Positions 35,048 through 45,539 of a stretch of DNA of 64,000 nt are shown one piece after another. The DNA lies in the NCBI RefSeq assembly GCF_021730395.1, contig NC_069362.1, positions 44,658,501 to 44,722,500 on the forward strand. The letters are read 5' to 3'. The notes under the pieces are model-generated. The model did no database searches. It had not been told where the DNA came from and worked only from the letters and a program-made list of their open reading frames with translations. Each line of letters begins with the position of its first letter. The first letter of the stretch is position 1. The DNA comes from Mercenaria mercenaria. Its lineage: Eukaryota; Mollusca; Bivalvia; Venerida; Veneridae. Position numbers and translations under genes: made by a program.

Positions 35048-37153
35048 AATGTCGTCATGACATCATTACGAAACTTCATTACAACTTACTAATACCACAC
35101 ATGATGTATCTGTTTTCTTGCAAATTCAGAGTAAGACAGGTCTGTTCTACGTTTACGTCTTGGTTTCACTTTATTACATTTTTTCGTTTGTTTGGCTGTC
35201 CCTAAATTTTACATTCTTCTCTTGGCAGTGTCATGGCGGTCAAATTATTTAACTATTCAACCATTGTATAAAGGAATGGAAGTTTATAGCCCGCCTTGAA
35301 GAACATTTTGAACTCTCCAGATCTTGTTTGGTTGACTTTTGTCTTTGTACTGTATATGAAATGAATTTACATAAAACATTTCTGAATCAGTATGCTACAA
35401 ACTATAATAAGTTAATATATATATCTTGATCAGGGCGTTCCAGGTTACAATAACTTCATTTATATAAACATATTATATACTATCAGTTTTAAACATTTAA
35501 AATGACGTTTGTATCATATCATGTTTTTGACATAACAGGTAATAATATTTATAAAGAGAATTGTCGCGTTTCTCACATTTCTTTAATATATACTTCATGA
35601 ATGTGTAGTTATTTTAATGTTTAACTCCTGACAGGATTAATAATTTTAACAGTTTTTAGCTTAAATTTATTCAAAATACCTTTTTCTAAAATGTGAAATG
35701 ATGAAATGTTACATAACTAAATGCATCAAAATGTATGTAGACAACATGTGAAGTAAAGTTTTAAGTTTAGTACATGTAGCAAAGGCCCCTGGCATAAAAC
35801 ACACCACATATATGTCAAGTGATTCAAATCAAATAGCTATTACATGTAGCAAAGGCCTCCGGCCAAACATACACCACATATACGGTATATACATATACTT
35901 ATTAGGTTGAGAGACATATTAACAGATTCTACATATAGTACACTAGCAAAATATGTTTATGTAATAGTTGTGTGGACTGCTGAATAAACAGGATCCTGTC
36001 TGGTCCAGTTTGATAAGGGTCCATAAAACTCCTGCTGTTGACTTGTCATGTGGTCCATGTTAGAGGATCATAACTTTTATTGATATGTACAGATAATTGG
36101 TTATTTCGTGTGTTTTTCATGTTATTGATTGAAATGCAGTTTCTTTTCAGAATATACACATTTTTTTTAGTTGATGATACACTAATTGTAATTCCTCAAT
36201 CATTTTGAGTAATGTCCTGACCAATTAAATTATAACTTATACTGCAAAGTAGTTCTCACCCTTTTGAACTCTAAATTTCATTTAATAAAAAGATAAAATG
36301 ATCAAAATATATTGAAAACTGAATAACAGAAATGACAAGTATTCTTATACAATTAATATGACTTTTTTATCTAAGTAAGAAAATAAAACCAGAAAAATTG
36401 AACATTGCTAGATTTTATTAGAAATTAAAGAAACGTTAATTTGTATTTTTAACAAATATAATTGTAATAAAAATTGATTTATTAAAAAAATACAAGTACA
36501 GTAACAGTAGTATTTTGTCACTTTGTTTGTTTAGTTCTAACTGAATCTAACTTTCTGAACCCATTATAAAGGTGTCTGACATAAACGTGACAAATATCGC
36601 ATGTAATCTATATACTGCACAGCAGATAATAGTACCGTATTATAATAAACAGAAGCTAGTCTATCAATGGTCCAGTCTTGTATATTTGCCCTAACCGCCA
36701 ATACACACCGTATCATTCCCATAGACGACATACCTCTTCGCATACCAGAATCAGTGTCTTAAACATTCAACAATACCAGTGTTATTTCTGTTATAACAAA
36801 ATTGACAGATACAAGATTCGAAAGAGGTGTTGATGTATCTACCAGTTTAAACATGCAGCTGTTGGCTTGAACAACGAACAACTGTAATTCATTTCATTGC
36901 AAAGTAACATGCTGTATTTAATAATGTTCTAATATATTTATGATGTTGACATCTGCTTGGTTCATCGATAGACTGTTTCCAGTTTTATGTATGATAATCT
37001 ATGATTCTTAACAAAAAGTACTAATGAGACAATACCTCTAACCTCATGCGAAACTCATACAATACCAAATCCATACAAAAAGTAACAAGTGTTTGACCTG
37101 AGTGGCCCAGGTGATTCTACCTACATTATCTAAAGATTTCAAAATATAGCAAA
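35048..37153. other. 3' flank of GT31-C with a short tandem duplication
   Basis: 35050-35750 is duplicated flank shared with B and D. At 35774-35885 TACATGTAGCAAAGGCC...CACCACATATA occurs twice in tandem (about 85 bp). From about 35900 to 37150 I recognise nothing. Confidence 0.55.
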
Positions 37154-37422
37154 CCCGCCCGCTTAGCTCAGTAGGTAGAGCGTCGGTCTATGGATCGCGG
37201 GGTCGCGAGTTCGATCCTCGGGCTGGGCGTATGTTCTCCGTGGCTATTTGATAAACGACATTGTGTCTGAAATCATTAGTCCTCCACCTCTGATTCATGT
37301 GGGGAAGTTGGCAGTTACTTGCGGAGAACAGGTTTGTACTGGTACAGAATCCAGGAACTCTGGTTAGGTTAATTGCCCGCCGTTACATGACTGAAATACT
37401 GTTAATAAACGGCGTTAACCCC
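37154..37422 (+). mobile_element. tRNA-derived SINE (family 1, copy 1)
   Basis: The head has a pol III A box (TTAGCTCAGTAGGTAGAGCG) and B box (GAGTTCGATCCTC), followed by a shared body (GTGTCTGAAATCATTAGTCC, ACTTGCGGAGAACA, ACTGAAATACTGTTAATAAA). Two more copies of this body are at 40824-41060 and 58803-58943, which is why I call a SINE and not a tRNA gene. Confidence 0.85.
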
Positions 37423-37500
37423 GCCCCCCCCCCCCAAAAAAAAACCCAAAAAAAAACAACAAACAACAACAACAACAACCACCCCCACCCCCCCAAAAAA
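37423..37500. repeat. Low-complexity C/A tract
   Basis: Runs of C, A and AAC triplets directly after the SINE, consistent with its simple-sequence tail. Confidence 0.8.
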
Positions 37501-37559
37501 AGCAACATATAGCAACACCGTTAAGGGTATCTAGAATTTTCCACCTGTATTAGTTTAGA

Positions 37560-40490
37560 CCAGTACTTAACACATATGAATAATACATTTGTATGTTATA
37601 CACATTATCAGTCTGTCATATTCTACCAAAACAACTACATCATTCGTTGAGATTTTTTTTACTCCCAGAACTCTTTTACAAAAGGTACTTGTAATATGTA
37701 TGGCTTCTATTTCGGGCGAATATTTATATCCCCAGATCCGAAATCCATAGCAGAACACTGGTTCTGCCATAGCGTCAAATAAAACAAACGTTTAATATCA
37801 AAATGTTCAAATGGCCTTTGATAGTTATACAAAGCATATATTGACTTTTGTGCCTTTGACGCTTATATTTCTTAGCTGCTGTCCAAGATAGGGTCGGCGT
37901 ATATGAAATACCCATATACTTATAAATTGTCGTAACGCTAACTAATTGACGACGAAAAACATCGTTCATCTATAAATTCCTAAGGGTCCACCATTTCGAA
38001 ATACAATCGTTTCAGTTTTTCTGAGGTTGACCTCCATCCTTGTTGAATTACTAAACTATTTTACGTTTAGCTATTGTTGTAGTTAACAAATGTATCTGCA
38101 CAGTTTGCAATGTCGTATGCAAACATAAGACATACTATATCAGGTATTGAATTATAGATGAAAATAACTGAATTGCATTTTTTTTCGCGCAGTAAGGAGG
38201 ATAACCGGTCAATGAATAAGGAAAAACTCACAGGACTACATATGTCCCCTTGCCTTATAAAAATGGTACACGGTAAATAATCTGTTACTATCCCTGTTGA
38301 TGTCTTAACACAAGATTATGATACATTCGAGCGAGGATTATGAGAAAATCAGCGTTTACACCTCTACATTGAAAAGTTTCAAATAATCTTTTATGGTTAA
38401 TCTTATCAAAAGCTTTCCTTAAATCAACATGTAGGCAGTAGAAACGACCACAATTTCTAGATAGGTATATCTGAGCCATGGTTTGTAACATGACTGAGCC
38501 TGCAACATTTTCGTTTTTGTCGTGTTGAGCGACCTGTGAAGTTTCCACTTTTCGCTATTGTAAACAAAACACGTTATCAATGACAGAATAACCACGTCTA
38601 AATCCTACGTTGGTTTCATCAATTTTCTGGTTGTTTTCAGCCCAAGAATATAAACGAGAATTCAACTTATCAGGAAAGATTTTGTTTATTGTGATAGTTA
38701 TATATATATATATACCTCTGTAGTTGCTTGGATCATTAAGGGCTCAAGACTTAAGTATTGGACAAATTAGTGAGGAAACTCCCTCTTATGAATATCTTAT
38801 TAAATAGAGCGCATAGTAAATAAGCTATCATATGAGCCGTGCCATGAGAAAACCAACATAGTGGGTTTACCACCAGCATGGCTCCAGACCAGCCTGCGCA
38901 TCCGCGCAGTCTGGTCAGGATCCACGCTGTTCGCTTTCAAAGCCTATTGGAATTGGAGAAACTGTTAGCGAACAGCATGGATCCTGACAAGACTGCGCGG
39001 ATGCGCAGGCTGGTCTGGATCCATGCTGGTGGTAAACCCACTATGTTGGTTTTCTCGTGGCACGGCTCAATTATTATCTGTATATTTATAAAATTCAACA
39101 TTCTGTCCGGCATTACCTTGGCTTTTGCCGCCTGCTAATTTCAAAATGGAGTTGTTTTTTTTTGTTTCCTCTGAGGTAATTTTAGAATTTAGAAGCTGGT
39201 CGCCTGGACCCATTGACTTCCGCAGACTCATTAAATAATAGGCTTCTTAAGTATGTAAACCATTCATTTGGTGAAAAAGTTTAACTACATATATGTTCTG
39301 TTTCGACCTAGATTTTTTTTAGTACTTTCCATAATTGATTGATGTTGTAACAACATTCAACGAGATAAAGGCGTTTACCATTTAGAAAAACATATTTGTT
39401 TTCTGACTTATAGCATATTTAAAAGTACTGTAATTTCCTCACTTTATAGCATTCAAGGTCTTGATTACATTTTGTTACTCTCAACTGTCAAAGAATCCTA
39501 TATTTACGTAGTTTTAATATTCCGCACTGTTCATCCCATCATTTTGGTTGAGTTCGTGATAATGCAGTATTGCTCAAATTAGAAAACAATCGCATATGAA
39601 ATGCTGCCTCTTGATATACCTTAGTTAAGGTACTTACTGCCCTATTTATATCTGTATTGATAAGATTAAGAAAGGAGTCTCTGTGCTGTCCAAAAAGATT
39701 GCCGAAAACAGTGAAAAATGTCTAGCTCTTATTAGGATCCCATTAAAATTTCGGAAACATCATTCCAGATTTACTCTCTGAGGCCAATATCTGTGTTTTA
39801 TTATGACTGTATATACTAAAGTGTAATCTACAGGCTACAGGAAAATGGTCCGATTCATCCCTTTTCAAGACGTCGAAATATGAAACATGATTAAAAAGAT
39901 GCTATTATATACTCTTCCACACTAGTACAATCCCAAGATAAGCAAGTAAAATTACCTTGAGAATCACCAAAACAGCCATTTAAAACAAGCATGTCATGGG
40001 TACAACAAAATGTATAGGAGTTCGACCAAAATTATTCACCGGTTGTCTTTACTTTGCCTTTGGATATCAGAGAAGTTACTATTACATTTTGTATCACCAA
40101 AATACATAAAAAGGTTATATAATCTAAAAGATCTTTAATCATAACATTTAGATCCCCAGTCCATGAAAACAGCATCAGGAAAGCTTAATCGTCAATACTG
40201 TCTTGCATTAAAATCAGTCTATTTCTTCATTATCATTATACAATTCTGACCCTTCGGGTGAACTGTATAGAAAATACATAATAAAATCCTTACAGTCAAT
40301 TATCAACGACAACTTAAATAGCATCACGATGCAATCTTTGAATTCTTTCTTAATTCTTGTTATACCGATAGGTCGAAATACCCGCTACTGTATTTTTAGC
40401 AAATACGGATTCTCCGCCACAATTACGCATAGAGTTCATATCAAACCGCCGGACATTATCAAAATACACATATTTTCTCATAAAATGACA
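37560..40490 (-). mobile_element. Highly degenerate LINE, minus strand
   Basis: The minus strand contains YCLHVDLRKAFDKINHKRLF (about 38400), a reverse transcriptase motif. Further toward its 5' end LNGCFGDSQGNFTCLSWD (about 39930-39985) resembles an apurinic-type endonuclease segment. Frames are broken many times. A fold-back element is inserted at 38834-39068. The block separates flank sequences that are contiguous after copies B and D. The clade cannot be assigned. Confidence 0.7.
38834..39068. mobile_element. Fold-back MITE (copy 2)
   Basis: Near-perfect palindrome with tips GAGCCGTGCCATGAGAAAAC...GTGGCACGGCTC, the same family as 30530-30762, here inside a dead LINE. Confidence 0.93.
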
Positions 40491-40823
40491 ATAGCATTAA
40501 TCATTACTCCTTCATACTGTAACATACATTGGTAAACAATAAGCAATACTTTTAGTGCAGTTATATTTGCTTTATCTTTTGAGACTGTTTTTAAAGACTC
40601 CCTGTGACTTTTTTTCTTAGGGTCCCATTAAAAGTCACTTATTATGACAGTCTTGACTGTACACGTAATTCTTATCAACACATATGCATAAAACAAATAT
40701 TAGAAAGCTAGGAACTGTAATATTTTTTATTTTATTATACAATTTAAAAACTTGAATAACCCATTTAATGTGTCTGAAAACTATTTAACTTAAAACAATT
40801 ATTACATAAACCGAGATACGAAA
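40491..40823. other. Continued 3' flank of GT31-C
   Basis: Resumes the duplicated flank: ATTAATCATTACTCCTTCAT, then CTTAGGGTCCC, matching 30475-30880 and 58550-58700. Non-coding. Confidence 0.6.
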
Positions 40824-41060
40824 TGCCCGCCCGAGTAGTTCAATATATATAGCGAGAGCGGAAATTTCGATTTAGGGCGTTAGTCTCCGTGACGATTTAA
40901 AAATAGAAATTGTGTCTGAAATCATTCGTCCTTCACCTCTGCTTTGTGCGGGGATCTGGCAGATACTTGCGGAGAACACGTCCAAGAACACTGGTTAAGT
41001 TAACTGCTCGTTGTTAGATACTGAAATACTGTTGAAAAACGGCATTGGACTCAAAACAAA
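40824..41060 (+). mobile_element. tRNA-derived SINE (family 1, degraded copy 2)
   Basis: The body matches 37225-37420 (GTGTCTGAAATCATTCGTCC, GATACTTGCGGAGAACA, ACTGAAATACTGTTGAAAAA) while the tRNA head is heavily mutated. The sequence after it (GATACGAAATACTACACAGG) matches 58955 onward, so the insertion is older than the C/D duplication. Confidence 0.75.
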
Positions 41061-41540
41061 CAAACAAACACGGTGATACGAAATACTACACAGGAAGTAA
41101 ATATATTGTCAAAAACTGCGTGCAATTAAGTGATCAGCAAGGTGGCAGCAAAAACTTGATCGCTGTCTTTACTTATACCGCCACGGAGGAGTATGTTTAT
41201 ACGGCGCTATATAAATACATACATTTATAATTAAGGCAGTTTACCTCTAATAAAGCGTTATAATTGCTTTTTGATTTTCAGTGTAGAATTAGTAAGAACA
41301 ACTACTAGTAATTCTTATGTGTTTCAAAAACATATAGAATTCTAGAAATTAATTTTCAAAGTTTTCTTAAGAAACATAGCATTAATTTCATGATGACTGA
41401 AAATCGTTTTATTTTTTTTGTGCGTGCCGCAGGATCTGGAGGACAGTGACTTTAAGACATTTATAAGGATTCAGTCACTGCATGAACGCATGTGAGAACA
41501 CGTTTTGAAATCGTAACATTATATTTTGAATATTTTCAAG
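41061..41540. other. Flank downstream of GT31-C, before the Penelope insertion
   Basis: Matches 58944-59000 and 60480-60610 of the D unit (GATTCAGTCACTGCATGAA). It ends with AATATTTTCAAG (41529-41540), one side of a 12-bp target duplication. Confidence 0.6.
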
Positions 41541-43105
41541 AAAAAAAAAATGATGGGCACGGCCATGGGTAGTTCTATGGCACCAACCTATGCTTCCCTG
41601 TTCATGGGCAAGTTTGAACATGACTTCTTCCAAACTCGGGACATCAAACCAACACTGTGGTTAAGGTTTCTTGATGATGTGTTTATGATATGGGATCATT
41701 CGCTTGACGAGCTGCATTCATTCATCAATGAAATAAATAGTTTCCATCCGAATATTAAGTTTACTCACACCATATCGAATAAATCCGTTTCCTTCTTGGA
41801 TGTTCAAGTATCGAAAAGCGATTCGCTTCAAATTGAAACAGATATTTATGTGAAAGAAACAAGCAACCATCAGTATCTCGACTACACTTCATGTCATCCG
41901 AAAATGTGCAAGGACGGAATTCCTTACAGCCAGGCCAAACGTTATAGGAGAATTATATCGGACGACGATTAATTTAATTCGTCACTTCATGAATTACGTG
42001 ACTTCTTTTTAGACAGAAATTATCCTAAATCTGTGATAGATGCAGCTTTTGAAAAAGTATCACATATGACACAAAGTGACGCACTAAATTCCTCAACCAG
42101 AGACAAGAAAAATGTACTCCCATTCACAGTGGTATATAATCCGTCGTTACCAAACATTGGCCGTTCAATTAATAAATACTGGGATCTTTTGAAGTTATCA
42201 AATAACAAAGGTGTTAATTTTGTGCATAATACGTACAAACCTACTGTAGCGTATAATCGGCCTATGAATCTGCAAAACTTTTTGATAAGCTCAGAGTTTA
42301 CGACTAACAGTACGAACATTTGCGCATCTGAAAGTTGTAAAAGAAACCGTTGTTCACATTGCCCGCGTATTAATACTGGGACATCATTTACGAGTCACGT
42401 TACAAAGGAGACATTCAATTTACGTCACAACATGAACTGTCAAACTAAAAACGTAGTGTACTTAATAACATGCAAAAAGTGCAACATGCAGTATGTTGGA
42501 CAAACTATGCAGCCTGTTTCCAAACGTATGAACAGCCACAAATTTGATATATGTAATTTCATTGACTCTGCATTCTCTTCCAATGTTGCTACACACTTTA
42601 ATGCAAATAATCATTGTATGAATGACTTCTCATTTATGCCGATTGATATTGTGAAAAATAATATTGACCGTCTCTGTAAAGAAACTTTCTGGATCCATAA
42701 ACTAAAAACAAAAAGTCCGGAAGGATTAAATTCAAAACTGCTATTTACAATAGATTAAATTCATGAATATTATGCATGTGCAGTTGTGCATTTACACATA
42801 TACTCTGGGTACTATTCCGTTTTTTCCTATCGCCGCTTTTTATGTAATCTTACTATAGGAAACTTTTGGTATTTTCATATCCGGGATAGAGTACCTTGTA
42901 CTAATTATATGTATATAATTATATGTATTTGCATTTTGATATTTTGATTAACGTTTTCCCGCCATTTGACGTTACGTTATCAGTTTTACGTCACATCCGT
43001 TGTTTATATTTGTATGTGTATTATCCTGATGAAGGCGTTAGCCGAAACGTTGATGAGATAAAAAAAACTATACATAATACGTGTTGTTGTTGAAATACCT
43101 ACCGC
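41541..43105 (+). mobile_element. Penelope-like element, 5'-truncated, with GIY-YIG endonuclease
   Basis: The first frame (41550-41972) is a reverse transcriptase C-terminal part with GTAMGSSMAPTYASLFM and LRFLDDVFMIW, where DD is the catalytic pair. After an interruption the second frame (42033-42758) holds a GIY-YIG nuclease: NVVYLITCKKCNMQYVGQT with a downstream R...H. This combination is diagnostic of Penelope-like elements. The 3' region has CCTGATGAAGGCGTTAGCCG, a hallmark string near their ends. A 12-bp duplication AATATTTTCAAG flanks the copy (41529-41540 and 43106-43117). Confidence 0.9.
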
Positions 43106-43117
43106 AATATTTTCAAG

Positions 43118-43349
43118 ACAAATTAGACACAAGCCATTATTGTCGTTTTCAAATTAATAATTACTGAGTACAAAGAACTTGGTACAATTCTTCTCCTTTT
43201 TTTCTATCGAACATGCAATCTCATGGAACAGGTCTTCCTTGATATATTGCAAAAATGTTGTGTATACGAATATACACGCCTGTTCTTCTATCTATACAAA
43301 ACATATAATTAATGCAAATATATGTAAATAACTACATTACAAATTGCAG
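43118..43349. other. 3' flank of the intact UGM gene
   Basis: Matches 60630-60840 and 22745-22920, the DNA beyond the other two UGM copies. It separates the UGM stop codon from the Penelope-like insertion. Confidence 0.7.
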
Positions 43350-44654
43350 TTAATTAAACGTGCCATTTAAAAAGTGTATAGTATTAATTACAGACCTACG
43401 ATTGCTTACTGTATTATTAAACATTTCCAGTGCATTCTTGATTGCTTCATCCATATTAAAATATTTATAGTTTGCTAAACGCCCAAGAAAATGAATATAG
43501 GGATCAGAATTTGCAAATACTTTATAATGATTGTACAAGTCTTGATTTCTTTTGTTTGGAACTGGATAATATGGTTCGCCGTCATCTGTCGACCGTTCAA
43601 TGAATATAACAGTGTCGTTTGACTGATACTGTTGATTAGGAAACCATTTGTATTCAACTATTCGAGTAAAGTTATCTTCAGGATTAGGGTGGTTCACAAC
43701 ACTTGCTGGTTGAAAATGATTAACAGATTTTATAACTCTACGTTCAAATGATAATGATCGGTATTCTAGTGCGGCCAAACCCTTTGTGGCGTAATATCTG
43801 TCAATCGGTCCAGTAAAATATGTTTTTCCACATTTAATGCTTCTTCGGACATCAAAATAGTCCATATTTAACCGTATGGTGATCTGGGGTGATTTTAACA
43901 TGCTGTTGATGAATACTGTATATCCATTTTTCGGCAATGCCTGAAACTGATCTGAAAAGTAACGAGTGTCCCAATTGTTTCTTACTGGGATACGAGCCAG
44001 AACCGAAGGTCCTAATTCAGAAGGTGTTTTATTCCACTGCTTGATAGTGTATGGTTTAAACAAATGCTCGTACAGTTTCAATCCTACACGAGACAATGCC
44101 ATTTCCTCGGAATTTAATGGTGTACCATTAAAGTGTACCTGTTCATTTTTCAACCACAAATTCATTTCCTTAACTGATCTAATATCAAGGTTAAATAATG
44201 TATTTACAGTAGCAATATTTACTGGGATAGGAACATATTTTCCTTTAACCAGAGCTAGAACTCTGTGTTCGTACGGAACCCATTCGCTGAAATGTTGCAC
44301 ATATTCCCAAACATGTTTGTATTTTGTATGAAAAATATGCGCACCATATTGTGAAACACGAATTTTTGTTTCGTTATCAATATAGTCATAACAATTTCCA
44401 CCGACGTGACTGCGTTTTTCCATGACAAGAATGGATTTATTTGTTGTTGTAGCATATCTCTCCGCTATTACTGCGCCGGACAAGCCAGCTCCAACTACAC
44501 ATATATCAAAATTTTGATCATGGCCTAATCGTATCACCAAAGGCAGAAAATCGTTCCTTTTTAGTTCAGTCAACAGCATGAACAATGTTACAGTAAACAT
44601 TAATATAATTCCTGAAACAAATATCTTTCGAAGTGTATATTTGTTGACTTTCAT
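43350..44654 (-). CDS. glf: UDP-galactopyranose mutase with N-terminal membrane anchor
   Basis: Intact 434-residue single-exon gene. The enzyme is a flavoprotein interconverting UDP-galactopyranose and UDP-galactofuranose. The FAD-binding VVGAGLSG is at 53-60 and VGGNCYDY at 84-91. GAHIFHT (104-110) and YEHRVLA (128-134) follow. The active-site stretch has W207, R221 and Y232 at the same spacing as W160, R174 and Y185 of the Klebsiella enzyme (from memory). TRIVEYK (330-336), DGEPYYPVP (358-366) and GRLANYKYFNMD (391-402) complete it. Bacterial enzymes start near residue 47; the extra N-terminus is basic (1-10) with a hydrophobic segment (about 11-28), a type II signal anchor. Seven N-glycosylation sequons (94, 176, 208, 328, 346, 413, 430) fit a lumenal protein. 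It runs convergent to GT31-C and divergent from a GT31 relic. Confidence 0.95.
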   Translation of the reverse strand: MKVNKYTLRKIFVSGIILMFTVTLFMLLTELKRNDFLPLVIRLGHDQNFDICVVGAGLSGAVIAERYATTTNKSILVMEKRSHVGGNCYDYIDNETKIRVSQYGAHIFHTKYKHVWEYVQHFSEWVPYEHRVLALVKGKYVPIPVNIATVNTLFNLDIRSVKEMNLWLKNEQVHFNGTPLNSEEMALSRVGLKLYEHLFKPYTIKQWNKTPSELGPSVLARIPVRNNWDTRYFSDQFQALPKNGYTVFINSMLKSPQITIRLNMDYFDVRRSIKCGKTYFTGPIDRYYATKGLAALEYRSLSFERRVIKSVNHFQPASVVNHPNPEDNFTRIVEYKWFPNQQYQSNDTVIFIERSTDDGEPYYPVPNKRNQDLYNHYKVFANSDPYIHFLGRLANYKYFNMDEAIKNALEMFNNTVSNRRSVINTIHFLNGTFN

Positions 44655-44934
44655 TACAACAATACTATAAATTTCACTGCATCAGAGTTGTAGCTACTAC
44701 AACAGCAAAAAGTAAAAACCACAACAGTATAATATGTGTACACGTGACACTTTCGCGCTAGACTGATCACGGGAATGTTCGTATTTCACTATTATTCAAT
44801 TTTATGCTGTAGAAACATGCCACCAAGAAATAATATTCAAATTAGCACTGAAGCACGCATCTATCTGAAAAAAGAGGTGAAATTTAAAGTCATTTCATAA
44901 TATAAGTATAGTTCAAAGTAAAGTCAAAGCCAGA
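44655..44934. promoter_or_regulatory. Intergenic stretch upstream of UGM (shared with the second copy)
   Basis: About 280 bp between the UGM start and the GT31 relic. It is conserved with 62133-62420, for example AAATTTCACTGCATCAGAGT and ATTCAATTTTATGCTGTA. It must hold the UGM promoter if the gene is transcribed. No TATA box stands out, so this is placement by position only. Confidence 0.4.
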
Positions 44935-45140
44935 ATTAAAACATAAAAATTATATGCATGTCCAAGGTCGTATGTTTTAAAACAACAACGAAATAAATAT
45001 GGTTGAATCCAAACATTATGAAAGTGGTTATTCTGAATGACACTGTTCTATACGAATTTGCATTGCAAACTCCACTGCAGTGTTTGTATACGGTATTGAG
45101 AGAAGCAATATACCTGGATTGAAAAACATATATAACATGG
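44935..45140 (+). pseudogene. GT31 relic upstream of UGM (copy E)
   Basis: 45034-45135 aligns to the GT31 segment YESALQTPLFWIDDVFIYG...NIPALKY: it reads TATACGAATTTGCATTGCAA, then TTTGTATACGGTATTGAGAG, then AATATACCTGGATTGAAAAA. 44940-44970 resembles the NQNHVHCL segment. The rest of the gene is gone. It is divergently placed about 0.4 kb from the intact UGM start. Confidence 0.75.
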
Positions 45141-45197
45141 AAAGATATTGCAATACACATGCGAACAAACACAGAGCTCAACATTTATACAGAAAAA

Positions 45198-45470
45198 GGG
45201 GCTCAGTGGCCGAGTTGTTAAGGTCGCTAACTTCAAATCACTTGCCTCTCATCGATGTGGGTCTCACTCTGGGCGTTGAATTCTTCATGTGAGGAAGCCA
45301 TCCAGCTGGCTAACGGAATGTTGGTAGTTTTACCTAGGTGCCCGCTCTTGATGAAATAATGCATGGAGAGACATGCACATCTAGGGTCTTCGCCACCATC
45401 AAATCTGGAAAGTCGTCATATGACATATAGTTGTGTCTGTGCGATGTTTAACACAACAAAATGAATAAAT
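45198..45470 (+). mobile_element. tRNA-derived SINE (family 2, copy 1)
   Basis: The Ser-tRNA-like head GGCTCAGTGGCCGAGTTGTT is followed by the conserved body GGGCGTTGAATTCTTCATGT, GGTGCCCGCTCTTGATGAAA and GTGCGATGTTTAACACAAC. The same SINE sits at the same place relative to the second UGM (63762 onward), so it predates the duplication. Confidence 0.9.
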
Positions 45471-45539
45471 TTATACATATAATAATTTATCACATGTTTG
45501 ACGTCGCGGGAGTGTAATAAAGTCATTATTTAAAAATGA

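Noticed and set aside
37154-37230. tRNA gene with A and B boxes
   Set aside because: The acceptor stem does not pair well, and the same sequence continues into a SINE body found at two other sites.
43350-44654. Bacterial contamination explaining the UGM
   Set aside because: It has an animal-style signal anchor, AT-rich clam flanks, SINEs beside it and two decayed paralogues with the same flanks.
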